A DNA stretch of 64,000 nucleotides, from the NCBI GenBank assembly GCA_938002955.1, contig CALLAA010000071.1, positions 1 through 64,000 of the forward strand, read 5' to 3'. A program made the translations under genes and the position numbers. This document shows, piece after piece, positions 52,326 through 61,235 of this stretch. The notes under the pieces are model-generated. The model was not told the origin of the DNA and did not search any database. It saw only the letters and a program-made list of their open reading frames with translations. Position 1 is the first letter of the stretch, and the number at the start of each line of letters is the position of its first letter. The stretch is from an uncultured Acidimicrobiales bacterium (GTDB lineage Bacteria; Actinomycetota; Acidimicrobiia; Acidimicrobiales; SHLQ01).

Positions 52326-53372
52326 ATGACCCCGCTTGAGATTCGTCCAATGGAGGGGGCAGGAGCCGAGGTTCGGTATGTCGATCTCACGACGATCACC
52401 GTCGGGGACTGGAACCAGATTGAAGCGGCGTTTGCGAACTACGGCCTGTTGATCTTCCGCGACCAGATCTTCACTGAAACGGACCATCTCCATTTCGCTC
52501 GGCGCTGGGGCAACATCAACGTCAACCGGTTCTTCACCGCGCACTCCCGATTTCCAGAAATCGCGCTCGTCGTCAAAGAAGCGACCGACACCCAAAACAT
52601 CGGCAGCGGCTGGCATGCCGACCACAGCTATGACCGAGAACCGGCACTCGGTTCGGTTCTCGTTGCCCGAGAGCTACCGTCCAGCGGCGGCGACACGATG
52701 TTTGCCTCGATGTACGCGGCGTTCGACGCACTGAGCTCGAGCACCCAACGAGCACTCGAAGCCCTTCATGCAACCCACTCAGCACAACGCTCCTTTGGAA
52801 CCGCTGCCATTGCCGATGGGGACTCCTATGCGGGCCGGCTCGCCAACGCGGACATTGCCGATGCCATGGACGACGTGACCCACCCGGTCGTGATTCGCCA
52901 CCCGATCAGTGGACGTAAAGCCCTCTACGTGAACCCCGAGTTCACCACTGGAATCGTTGGGATGGAGGAGAACGAGGGCCTCGCCCTTCTCAACCAGCTA
53001 TACGAGCACTGTCAGCTTCCCGAGTTTGTTGGCCAATGCACGTGGGAACCGGGCACCGTTGCGCTCTGGGATAACCGGGCAATGTGGCATCTGGCGCGCA
53101 ACGATTACCCCGGAGAGCGACGCGTCATGCATCGGGTGACGATCGAGGGCTGCGCTCTCGAGCCAGCGGTTCGGCCCGACAAAGCGGACCCCACCTTGGC
53201 CCAACGAGCCGGGCGCACCTTGGCAGGCGGACTTATCACCGCGGCGATGACGGGAATTGCCGAGGTGCTTGAACCGGAGCGAATTCGTCAGGACATCGAG
53301 ATCGTAAGCGAGGCACCCGAACGCGAACCGCTACCCGATCTCGACTTTGGCAATCTCCCCCCGCTCGACTGA
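52326..53372 (+). CDS. TauD/TfdA-family 2-oxoglutarate-dependent dioxygenase
   Basis: The protein has 348 residues from ATG 52326. The iron ligands are the HxD motif (HADHSYD, His-Ala-Asp) and the distal His in HRVTIEG; the 2-oxoglutarate-binding Arg lies nearby (ERRVMHRV). LIFRDQIFTETDHLHFARRWG and ALWDNRAMWHLARNDY are family hallmarks. Members hydroxylate taurine, alkyl sulfonates, sulfate esters or carboxylates. No sulfonate transporter is adjacent, so the substrate is open. The C terminus is extended by about 60 residues beyond the usual core. Confidence 0.9.
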   Translation: MTPLEIRPMEGAGAEVRYVDLTTITVGDWNQIEAAFANYGLLIFRDQIFTETDHLHFARRWGNINVNRFFTAHSRFPEIALVVKEATDTQNIGSGWHADHSYDREPALGSVLVARELPSSGGDTMFASMYAAFDALSSSTQRALEALHATHSAQRSFGTAAIADGDSYAGRLANADIADAMDDVTHPVVIRHPISGRKALYVNPEFTTGIVGMEENEGLALLNQLYEHCQLPEFVGQCTWEPGTVALWDNRAMWHLARNDYPGERRVMHRVTIEGCALEPAVRPDKADPTLAQRAGRTLAGGLITAAMTGIAEVLEPERIRQDIEIVSEAPEREPLPDLDFGNLPPLD

Positions 53373-53394
53373 GCGCTGAGGCTGGCGCCATCGC

Positions 53395-54279
53395 TTAGCT
53401 TCCGGCTGCGGTCGATTCGACGACCGACTCGGGCGGCGGCCCCCACGACCTACGGACGATGTCGATGAGCGCTCGCCTGCGAGCACCGGCATGCCAATAC
53501 TCGCCTCGCTTCGTCGGTCGCACCGTCCCATCGACCAATTGCCACACTGCGATGGCGAATCGCATGGCTGCCTTTCGAACCCCGAAGTGTGTCGCCACGA
53601 GCAGCACGGTGTTGCGCTCCTTGAGGTAGTCGACGACCCCCGTTGGTGTGTTGACCTGCGGGTTGATCACCCTGGCACCGCGCACCAGGCCAACGTCGTA
53701 CCCAGCGCGCTGGGCCCGCAAGCCCAGATCGGCTTCTTCGCAGTACGCGAAGTATCGCTCGTCGAAGAGCCCAATGTGCTCAAGGCAGCTTCGCGACGCC
53801 AGCATCAACGTGCCATGGGGGTAGTCGACGGCTTCGTAACCTGCATCCGATGCTGCGGGCACAGTGATCGGGCCAAAGACATGATCGACGATTGGACGAG
53901 CATTGTCCCCGACGTCGGCGCTCAACAATCCAACGCGTGGCCGATCGCTCGCTGCGTCCAGCAACAGCCGCAGGGCGTCGTCGGTGGGATACGCGTCGTG
54001 TGGAGCGACCGCTGACCATTCGGTACCGGCGAGATCTGCGAGCCACCGTTCCCAACCACGATTGGCAGCAGGGCCAAAGCCACTGTTGAAACCCACGTCG
54101 ATCAGCTGAACATCAGCGGGAAGACCGTCGACCAACAGTGCCCGTTGGTCCGACCGCGACCCGTTGTCGACCACGATGACGGACTCGACCTCGTCAAGCG
54201 CACGGAATCGCGCGACGGTATCGAGACACGTGGCGCCTTGGTTCCAATGGATGATGATCGCCGTCAGGCGGTGGGACAT
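53395..54279 (-). CDS. Family 2 glycosyltransferase
   Basis: This 294-residue protein has the N-terminal GT-A fold LTAIIIHWNQGATCLDTVARF followed by SVIVVDNGSRSDQ, which binds the nucleotide sugar. APHDAYPTDDALRLLLDAA is the region of the usual DxD. RYFAYCEEADLGLRAQRAGYDV carries the ED/acceptor motif of rhamnosyl-type GT2 enzymes. It lacks membrane segments. It probably transfers a sugar to a cell-surface glycan. It is encoded downstream of an SMI1/KNR4-like protein with a nine-base gap. Confidence 0.88.
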   Translation of the reverse strand: MSHRLTAIIIHWNQGATCLDTVARFRALDEVESVIVVDNGSRSDQRALLVDGLPADVQLIDVGFNSGFGPAANRGWERWLADLAGTEWSAVAPHDAYPTDDALRLLLDAASDRPRVGLLSADVGDNARPIVDHVFGPITVPAASDAGYEAVDYPHGTLMLASRSCLEHIGLFDERYFAYCEEADLGLRAQRAGYDVGLVRGARVINPQVNTPTGVVDYLKERNTVLLVATHFGVRKAAMRFAIAVWQLVDGTVRPTKRGEYWHAGARRRALIDIVRRSWGPPPESVVESTAAGS

Positions 54280-54288
54280 CCTCCGACG

Positions 54289-55311
54289 CTATCGAATCGG
54301 GCGCAACCCAGTGACCACGATCGACGTATCGAGATACTTCATCTGCTCGAAAAGACGAACGATCATGTCGTTCTCGTAGTCGTAAAGACCAATGTTCGCA
54401 GCCCGCTGCAGATCGTCCTTTGCAGACAATGAATTGAGGTCGGTACCGTTCGGGGCCACGGCGAGGATGTCCATCTCCACGGCACCGCCTGCGCCGATAG
54501 CTCCCGACAGGCCCGTCAGCTGCGGCACGAATACCTGCAGCGACCCGGTCTCGTCAGTGAACGTACCAACACAACCTCGTAGCGGTCCGCCGCCGACGCT
54601 CGTCTCGTATGTTCCAACAAGCGTTGCGGTCACCTGGGGCGAGGCTTCTCGCTCAAGACGGAAGCTCTGCACCGTGTGCGTGGCGCCGCGGAGTACGAAA
54701 TGGTCGTGATCGAGGCCTTCGGCGCGAAGCCAGTGGTCGCTGAAGGCCGTTCGGTCCATTGCTTCGAACCGACGAGGGAGGTCCGGGCCTATAGCGGCAT
54801 CGAGCGACCGCTTGACGACCGCAGCAAAGTGCGGGCCGTGGAGCCCGCCCGTTCGGTCATCGATGAGATCCCGTTCCAGGGCCGCACTGATCACATCGAG
54901 CAATCCCGAGATTCCAAAGGCCCACAAGCTGGCCTCGGTCTCGTCGTGATAGGTGTGGAAGATCCGACCGCCGGGATGGTCTTGGGTTGCAAGTTCGATC
55001 CAGATTCGAGCGTGCTGCCAGTCAGCGATCGGCAGCAACACTGCGGGGCACGGCGGATAGTCCATCGCGCGCCGTTCCACGAGGTCCTCGAGCGGGATGA
55101 AACCATCAAAGATTGGCCAACCAATCGACGCCGGGTCCCACCGACTCCAGAACGCACGCAACTCGTCGGGCAGGCGTAACGGAGCGATTTCCTTCTCGAT
55201 CGCAGCGATGTGCTGGCGAAACTTGGCGCGGCGCTTCCACCGAGCAACCTGAACGTCGTAGGGCTTGCCGGCCCGTTGGAATCGTTCAACAGCTTCGTCG
55301 AGCAGAATCAT
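54289..55311 (-). CDS. Unknown protein with weak SMI1/KNR4 (SUKH)-like N terminus
   Basis: The protein has 340 residues from ATG 55311; GTG codons up to nine residues earlier are alternatives. Residues ~35-130 (LRLPDELRAFWSRWDPASIGWPIF, then WIELATQDHPGGRIF) vaguely resemble SUKH domains, which often recognise partner proteins or toxins. The C-terminal half contains beta-rich stretches (VTATLVGTYETSVGGGPLRG). No catalytic motif is recognised and no toxin gene is adjacent. The following GT2 gene is close enough for co-transcription. Confidence 0.6.
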   Translation of the reverse strand: MILLDEAVERFQRAGKPYDVQVARWKRRAKFRQHIAAIEKEIAPLRLPDELRAFWSRWDPASIGWPIFDGFIPLEDLVERRAMDYPPCPAVLLPIADWQHARIWIELATQDHPGGRIFHTYHDETEASLWAFGISGLLDVISAALERDLIDDRTGGLHGPHFAAVVKRSLDAAIGPDLPRRFEAMDRTAFSDHWLRAEGLDHDHFVLRGATHTVQSFRLEREASPQVTATLVGTYETSVGGGPLRGCVGTFTDETGSLQVFVPQLTGLSGAIGAGGAVEMDILAVAPNGTDLNSLSAKDDLQRAANIGLYDYENDMIVRLFEQMKYLDTSIVVTGLRPIR

Positions 55312-55384
55312 CAACCGAGAGTTCGGCACGGAACCCACAGGCCTTAATGGAATGATTCGGTCAATAGTGGTGCAAGATACGGTG

Positions 55385-56788
55385 ATGACGACCGAGACCA
55401 GCCCAACATCCGAGGAGCTTCCACAAAAGATCGTTCTCGCGCTGGCCGCCGGTTATCTCGGCATGAGCATTCTGCTGAACCTGCTCAATACGCTCCTGGT
55501 GTTCTTCTATTTGCCGCCCGACACCGCTGGACTTCCCAGTCTCGTCACCGATACGACCGTGCTTGGGATCCTCAACGTCATCGCCTTGATCGCAGCCGCC
55601 GGCCGATTCACCGATGCCATCACGGACCCGATCATCGCCAGTCGCTCCGACAGCAGCAACCACCCCAAGGGTCGACGTATCCCGTTCATGGCTGCCGGAA
55701 TGGTGCCCGGAGCGATCCTGACACTGTTGATGTTCATTCCGCCGGTAGGTGAAGAGAGCGGTTGGAACATCGTGTGGCTGCTCGGCATTCAGGTGCTGCT
55801 GTACATCAGCCTCACCGCGTATGTGACACCGGCGTTCGCACTCGTCGCCGACCTTGGAAGCACGCCCGCTGAGCGCCTGCGCCTGTCGACGTGGACGTCT
55901 ATGGCCTGGGCGATCGGCCTCGTGCTCGCCGCCACGACGCTCTTTCTCGCTGGGCTCCTCGACGGCCCGTTCTCGGTGGTTCGGGGTTGGCAGGTAGCGG
56001 TCGGCATCGTGTGTACGGTGGCGCTGTTGTTCATGATGGTTCCCGTCTTCATGATCGACGAGCGCAAGTACGCCCATGCGGAGCCATCGACCATGCCGCT
56101 GCTCGAATCGCTAAAGGGTGTGCTCGGCAACAAGTTCTTTCGTTTCTATGCCGCAGCGGACTTCGCCTATTTCGGCGGGCTTGCGATCATCCAAACCGGC
56201 ATCTTGTTCTACGTAACGGTTCTGCTCGAACTCGAAGAATGGGTGAGCACCGTGCTTTTGCTGCTCATGGTTATCGTGTCGGCCTTTCTCTTCCCGCTCG
56301 TCGCTGGCTGGGCCCGCAAGCAAGGTGGCGGCAAGCGACTGACCGTCTTTGCGTTCCTCGTCGCCTCCGGCGTCTTCCTCGCCATTACGGCCCTTGGCCT
56401 GATCGACACACTCCCCTTCTTGCAGGCGGCCTTGCCCATCGCCGTTTTCGCTCTGCCTTTCGCCATCTTGTCCGTGATGCCGCAGTGGATTCTCGCCGAC
56501 ATCGCCGAGCACGCCGCGTTGACCGGCGGCGAAGCGCAAGCGGGCATGTTCTATGCGACCCGGACGTTCTTGCAAAAGCTGTCGACCACGCTCGGCGTCG
56601 TGATGTTCGCCCTACTTCTTCAGTTCGGCCGAGATGTCGGTGATGATCTCGGGGTTCGGCTCACCGGTCTGGGCGGCGCCATCCTCTACATGGTCGCAGC
56701 TGCCCTCTTCAGCAAGTACGACGAGAAGACGTTGCAGCGCGAGTTAGCCGAGGCGGGCCAGATCAGCGAGTTCAGCCGGAACGACTAG
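55385..56788 (+). CDS. Glycoside-pentoside-hexuronide-type MFS symporter
   Basis: The protein has 467 residues from ATG 55385; upstream codons in the track run into the divergent gene. It has 12 predicted membrane segments. FTDAITDPIIASRSDSSNHPKGRRIPFM is the GPH/MelB-type motif between helices 2 and 3, and KLSTTLGVVMFALLLQFG near the end is also typical. These cation-coupled symporters import sugars, glycosides or related compounds. No sugar-metabolism gene is adjacent except a GH97 enzyme 1 kb further on. It is convergent with the bestrophin-like gene. Confidence 0.85.
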   Translation: MTTETSPTSEELPQKIVLALAAGYLGMSILLNLLNTLLVFFYLPPDTAGLPSLVTDTTVLGILNVIALIAAAGRFTDAITDPIIASRSDSSNHPKGRRIPFMAAGMVPGAILTLLMFIPPVGEESGWNIVWLLGIQVLLYISLTAYVTPAFALVADLGSTPAERLRLSTWTSMAWAIGLVLAATTLFLAGLLDGPFSVVRGWQVAVGIVCTVALLFMMVPVFMIDERKYAHAEPSTMPLLESLKGVLGNKFFRFYAAADFAYFGGLAIIQTGILFYVTVLLELEEWVSTVLLLLMVIVSAFLFPLVAGWARKQGGGKRLTVFAFLVASGVFLAITALGLIDTLPFLQAALPIAVFALPFAILSVMPQWILADIAEHAALTGGEAQAGMFYATRTFLQKLSTTLGVVMFALLLQFGRDVGDDLGVRLTGLGGAILYMVAAALFSKYDEKTLQRELAEAGQISEFSRND

Positions 56789-56799
56789 CCGTCACGGAT

Positions 56800-57579
56800 C
56801 TACGTTGCGAGAAGCCGGTCCCGGAACTTCTCGGCGTTGATGAAGAGATCGTCCTCGCCTACCTGATCGAACGGGTTCTCGAGGTGTTCTTGGATGTTGT
56901 CAAGGCTCACCAAGATCACGGTGAGAAGCACGGGCATGACGTACTCAAACCCGCGACTGTATTCCTGACTAATGGCCGCGAAGTACGGTCCGTACAGCAC
57001 CGGCAGGACGGAGATGAAGAGCTTGCTGTAGGCACGCAGGGTCATCGGCGTGCGGTATTGATAGACGTGCTTGATGTGCTCGAAGCTGACCATCATCTTG
57101 GAGAGGAACTGGTTACAACGCGATGCCTCTCCCGACGGGAGCCCCCGGTCACGCAGTGAGTTGATGAAGATCGACAAGTTTGAGAACGCCGCGTACACCT
57201 CGCGTTCGTTGTGTTCCATCTCGCTGACGGGCTGCTCGAACATGGTGCGCATGCCCTCGAGCAAGTCATACAGCAGGTCTCGCCCGAGATCCTGGAGCTC
57301 CGTGTCGGTGTCATCGAACCAGTCTCGGGTCGCAAAGTACACCGCTCGACCGTGTGCCTTGATCGCGCCGTAGTCGTCGAGGGCCGCCTCGCGTCGTTTG
57401 TACGCACCACCGATCGAGAACACGATCGGGAAGATGACGGCGGTACCCATGAGGGTCAGCGGAAACTCGGCGAACCAGCCCTGGTTTCGACAGACCGCCG
57501 TCGAGACGATCGCGAGGGCGACCGTGATGAACGTCTGTCGGTTGATGATGGAGTGGATGCTCTCGATACGGCGTCGCAT
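56800..57579 (-). CDS. Bestrophin-like membrane protein
   Basis: This 259-residue protein has two N-terminal hydrophobic segments (TFITVALAIVSTAVC, PLTLMGTAVIFPIVFSIGGAY), a long helical cytosolic region and two further segments near residues 190-230. A conserved-looking SLDNIQEHLENPFDQVGEDD tail follows. The ENPF-x-x-x-x-DD end resembles the bestrophin (RFP-TM) family of anion channels. The assignment rests mainly on this tail. It lies 13 bases after the GH97 gene's stop region, in the same direction. Confidence 0.6.
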   Translation of the reverse strand: MRRRIESIHSIINRQTFITVALAIVSTAVCRNQGWFAEFPLTLMGTAVIFPIVFSIGGAYKRREAALDDYGAIKAHGRAVYFATRDWFDDTDTELQDLGRDLLYDLLEGMRTMFEQPVSEMEHNEREVYAAFSNLSIFINSLRDRGLPSGEASRCNQFLSKMMVSFEHIKHVYQYRTPMTLRAYSKLFISVLPVLYGPYFAAISQEYSRGFEYVMPVLLTVILVSLDNIQEHLENPFDQVGEDDLFINAEKFRDRLLAT

Positions 57580-57592
57580 AACGCCGTCCGTT

Positions 57593-59650
57593 TTAGTCGA
57601 CGGTGGAGTCGAATCGGATGAGGCAACCGCCGTTTGGCACGAGCGTCATACCGACCTGGCCGTTGGCCGGGCCAATGTCGACGGCGTACTGGGTTGGGTC
57701 GTCCCATGTTGCGCTGCGCCCAGGGTCGCTACCCCATGCCGGATCATCACAGACGCTGGTCATCGTCGTTTCCCCGCCGACACCGATGGCATCGAGGTCC
57801 ACGGTCACGACCAGACTCTCCTCACGTGCCGAGATCGCACCGATCCACCACTGCTCGCCGCGACGGCGTGCCAGAACAACGTGTGATTCTGGGGTCCCTT
57901 CGATGAAGCGAGTCTCGTCCCAAACAGTCGGCACCGAGCGCAACAGATCGATCACTGGCTCGGGTTGTTCGAGGTAGGCCTCAGGCGTGTCGGCAAAGTG
58001 CTGTAGCCCGCTCTCGAAGACGACGGAGAGGCCGAGCTCATGGCCGTTGGTTGTCACCCGCCGAACGGTGTCGCCGAGAATCACGGGCGTGTAGTCCATG
58101 GAACCCACCACGTTTCGGGTGAATGGCAGGACGGTGTTCTGCCGTGGCGCCGCTGCAGCGTAGCCGGCGTCGAATGTGTAGATCTCCGCACCACGTACTG
58201 CTTCCATGGTCATGAGATTTGGGAACTCCCTGCTCCATCCCCGTGGGACCGTCGACCCATGGAAGTTCACGAGGAGCTGCGCATCGGCTGCGTCGGAGAG
58301 AATCGACCGATACAGGTTGATGACGTCGGGTTTGTCCGAGTGGAAGAAGTCGACCTTGATGCCGGCGATACCGAGCTCGGCTAACCGGGCGAACTCAGCT
58401 CGGCGAATCGTCCGATCGCGCATCCGGTCTCTCGGGGCTTCGGGCACGGCGTTGTTCGGACCGCCAGAGTTGTACCAGAGAAGCAGTGCAACATTGCGTT
58501 CAGCGGCGTAGTCGATCAGTTCGGCCAATCGGGTATCGCCAAACGTGTTCCAGTTGGCATCGACGAGGGAGTACTCCCAGCCGAGATCCGACGCGAGATC
58601 AACGAATCGCTCGAGTGACTCGGGATCGGTCGAACTCGCATGATCCGACAGCCAGCTCCACGAGACGCGGCCCGGCCGAACCCAGTCCATTTGCGGGTCG
58701 ACCTCGGGCTCGGACAGATGCCGCACGAGATTCGACTCAACAATGCCGCCGACGTCATCGCTATTCATCACGACGCGCCACGGCGAACGCCACGGCAAGG
58801 TAAGGACGGGCCGTGGATCTCCAACGCCGTTGCCCTCCCCGCGATCGGCGAGATCGACAAAGAACTCTCCGTCAACCGACACGCTCGATAGATGGGAGGC
58901 TGCGTCATCGGTACCGGGGGCTGACTCGGTGATCAGGGTCCATGAATCTTGGGTTGCGAACAGAGCCGGAAACGTCCATCCGTAGGGTGCGTTGCCCGGA
59001 GCACCTGCTGGGGCCTCGCGATTGCGGAGCCGCTCATATGCCGGGGTCACAAACCCCGGCGGGTCATGGGCTTGCAGCCACGACCGCGCCTCGGAAGGAA
59101 CACGGAAACTGGTTCGTTCCCACTCCAAGCGGACTCGCTCGGGGTCGCCGCTGGTCGGGTCCAGCCCGTACCGGATGGCAAAGCCCTCGTCGGATACCCA
59201 TACGTCGAGGAGGAGTGGTCGATCCGCTGTCGTCGTCGTGTACGCGAGTGACGCCAGGTGAGCCTCGATCTCTTCAGAGACCGCTTTGCCGGTGGGTAGC
59301 GAGAAGGAGCTGCTGACGACCGTTTGTGGAGTGAGCACGGTCAGCGACCCGTCCGACGCGTACGAGACTGGCACCTCGTCGATCGTCAGTTCCAGGCCAA
59401 GAGACGAATCGAGCAGTACCGGGCTCATGACGCCGGCAGAGGTACGGCGAGATGACCGGAATCGTGGACGCCCCGCCGCGTCCGTTCCCACGTCGACGTG
59501 AAGCCGACCATCTGGCGATGCCACAGAAAGGACCGTTTCGAACGCGTCAACAGCGCTCGAGACCTGGTCGTCGGCTGAAGACCCTCCCGTGCACGTCGCA
59601 CACGCGACGATCACGATGAAGAGCAACAACAAGGAGCGGGGCTGGCTCAT
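57593..59650 (-). CDS. Glycoside hydrolase family 97 lipoprotein
   Basis: The protein has 685 residues. The signal peptide ends in the lipobox IVAC, so it is a lipid-anchored exoenzyme. The N-terminal beta-sandwich (~35-300) precedes the catalytic (beta/alpha)8 barrel: WSWLSDHASSTDPE, SLVDANWNTFGD, GIAGIKVDFFHSD with the nucleophilic Asp (~433) and TMEAVRGAE with a candidate acid/base Glu (~483). An Asp nucleophile places it with retaining alpha-galactosidase-like GH97 enzymes, not the inverting alpha-glucosidases. Its ATG overlaps the stop of the upstream ABC ATPase gene. Confidence 0.88.
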   Translation of the reverse strand: MSQPRSLLLLFIVIVACATCTGGSSADDQVSSAVDAFETVLSVASPDGRLHVDVGTDAAGRPRFRSSRRTSAGVMSPVLLDSSLGLELTIDEVPVSYASDGSLTVLTPQTVVSSSFSLPTGKAVSEEIEAHLASLAYTTTTADRPLLLDVWVSDEGFAIRYGLDPTSGDPERVRLEWERTSFRVPSEARSWLQAHDPPGFVTPAYERLRNREAPAGAPGNAPYGWTFPALFATQDSWTLITESAPGTDDAASHLSSVSVDGEFFVDLADRGEGNGVGDPRPVLTLPWRSPWRVVMNSDDVGGIVESNLVRHLSEPEVDPQMDWVRPGRVSWSWLSDHASSTDPESLERFVDLASDLGWEYSLVDANWNTFGDTRLAELIDYAAERNVALLLWYNSGGPNNAVPEAPRDRMRDRTIRRAEFARLAELGIAGIKVDFFHSDKPDVINLYRSILSDAADAQLLVNFHGSTVPRGWSREFPNLMTMEAVRGAEIYTFDAGYAAAAPRQNTVLPFTRNVVGSMDYTPVILGDTVRRVTTNGHELGLSVVFESGLQHFADTPEAYLEQPEPVIDLLRSVPTVWDETRFIEGTPESHVVLARRRGEQWWIGAISAREESLVVTVDLDAIGVGGETTMTSVCDDPAWGSDPGRSATWDDPTQYAVDIGPANGQVGMTLVPNGGCLIRFDSTVD

Positions 59651-60378
59651 GTCTCCGCTCTCGCCGATGACACATTGGATTCGTGGGCGACACCGTCCAC
59701 CATTCGCACAACCCGGTCGGCCATCGACTCGACTGCTCGGTCGTGGGTGGCCATGACCATCGTGATCCCGTGGTGTCGCGCTGCGTCGTAGAGCCGGGCC
59801 GTCACCATCGATGTGGTTTCACTATCGAGCTGACCCGTTGGTTCATCCGCAATGAGCAGTGCGGGGCGAGCAGCGATCGCGCGTGCGAGCGAGACGCGCT
59901 GCTGCTGTCCACCCGAAAGCTCACCAGGGCGATGGGCCGAGAAGTCCGCGAGCCCGAGGTCGGCCAGCGCCTGGGCCACCCGGCCGTTACGCTCCGAGCG
60001 TGAGAGACCTCGAATTCGCAGCACGATATCGACGTTCTCTGCAGCGCTGAGATGCCGAAGAAGTCCGGTCGTCTGAAAGACGATCGCCACGTGCTCACGT
60101 CGCCAATCGACCCGCTCCTCATAGGACAGATCGAGCAGGTTCTGACCCAGCACACACACCTCACCCGAGGTTGGAGAGTCCAGGCCGACGAGGCAGTTAA
60201 GCAGGGTTGTCTTGCCGCTACCAGACGGGCCGGACAACGCGACGATTTCGCCATGACGAACCTGCACATTCGCCCCACGCAGGGCCGGCACGACTCGGTC
60301 GCCGTCGCCGTAGTCGCGGCGTAGCTCGCTGGCGTCGATAACGCTCTGGCCATGCATTGCCAACCGATCGGCAGTCAT
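59647..60378 (-). CDS. ABC transporter ATP-binding protein, LolD/MacB type
   Basis: This 243-residue ATPase has Walker A GPSGSGKTT, signature [14 protein letters not shown] and Walker B LLIADEPTGQLD, followed by the switch His in MATHDRA. DEPTGxLD is the hallmark of the LolD/MacB/FtsE branch, which drives mechanotransmission with FtsX-type permeases. It overlaps the preceding ATPase gene by one base (TGATG) and the GH97 gene by four. Confidence 0.92.
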   Translation of the reverse strand: MTADRLAMHGQSVIDASELRRDYGDGDRVVPALRGANVQVRHGEIVALSGPSGSGKTTLLNCLVGLDSPTSGEVCVLGQNLLDLSYEERVDWRREHVAIVFQTTGLLRHLSAAENVDIVLRIRGLSRSERNGRVAQALADLGLADFSAHRPGELSGGQQQRVSLARAIAARPALLIADEPTGQLDSETTSMVTARLYDAARHHGITMVMATHDRAVESMADRVVRMVDGVAHESNVSSARAET

Positions 60379-61235
60379 CAGCGATCCTCCCCGGCACGGC
60401 GGATCTCGATGACGCCGTCGACGATCTCGGCGCGGACCCGCCGGCTGCTATCGAGCAGATCGAGCTGATCTTCGGTCAGCTGCAAACGCCCGATGGTGTC
60501 GACCACAAGAACTTCGTCGATTTCTCCGGGCCGTCCGTCGCCATCGACCCAGCGCTGCTCTGAGGCGACCCGTCCGTCGCGGATCGCAACGACTCGATCC
60601 ACGTGTCGGGCGAGTTCGGGATCGTGGCTAACGATGACCTGCGTCAGGCCAAGCTCGCCACCGATCGTTCGCATGAGAGAAAAGATGTCTTCGGTGCTTG
60701 CGCTATCGAGCGCACCGGTGGGTTCATCTGCGAGCAGCACGGTTGGCTCATGTGCGAGGGCGACGGCGAGCGCCACGCGCTGTTGCTCTCCACCCGAAAG
60801 CTCGAGTGGCCGGTGCTCGGCCCGACCGGACAACCCGACCAAATCGAGGAGTTCGTCGGCCCGTTGACGAGCACCGCGCAGACCGGCGAGCTCGAGCGGG
60901 AGCGCAATGTTCCTTCGGGCGGTGAGGTACGGCAGCAGGTTGCTGGACGAGTCCTGTAACACGGTCCCGATCGTGCGCTGCCGGTAGACATCGAGATCCG
61001 CCGAGGTCGCCGTACCAAGATCGAGGCCCGCGACCTCCACGTGCCCTCCGGTCGGGCGCATCGCTGCCGACATCACCGACATGAGCGTCGACTTACCCGA
61101 TCCGCTCGCACCGACGACGCCGAGCATCTCCCCCGCCTGAACCGTGAGGTCCAGTCCCTGCAGCGCAATCACCTCGGATGATCCCACTCGGTATATCTGC
61201 GTCAGCTGTCCGCAGTCGATCACCGGCGAGGTCAT
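60378..61235 (-). CDS. ABC transporter ATP-binding protein, LolD/MacB type (second)
   Basis: This 285-residue ATPase has Walker A GASGSGKST, signature LSGGEQQRVALAVA and Walker B VLLADEPTGALD, with His in VSHDPEL. The C terminus (~225-285) is longer than usual, with an acidic extension ending RAEIVDGVIEIRRAGEDR. A pair of LolD-type ATPases following one long FtsX permease suggests that they serve as a heterodimer. Its start overlaps the stop of the permease gene (ATGA). Confidence 0.92.
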   Translation of the reverse strand: MTSPVIDCGQLTQIYRVGSSEVIALQGLDLTVQAGEMLGVVGASGSGKSTLMSVMSAAMRPTGGHVEVAGLDLGTATSADLDVYRQRTIGTVLQDSSSNLLPYLTARRNIALPLELAGLRGARQRADELLDLVGLSGRAEHRPLELSGGEQQRVALAVALAHEPTVLLADEPTGALDSASTEDIFSLMRTIGGELGLTQVIVSHDPELARHVDRVVAIRDGRVASEQRWVDGDGRPGEIDEVLVVDTIGRLQLTEDQLDLLDSSRRVRAEIVDGVIEIRRAGEDR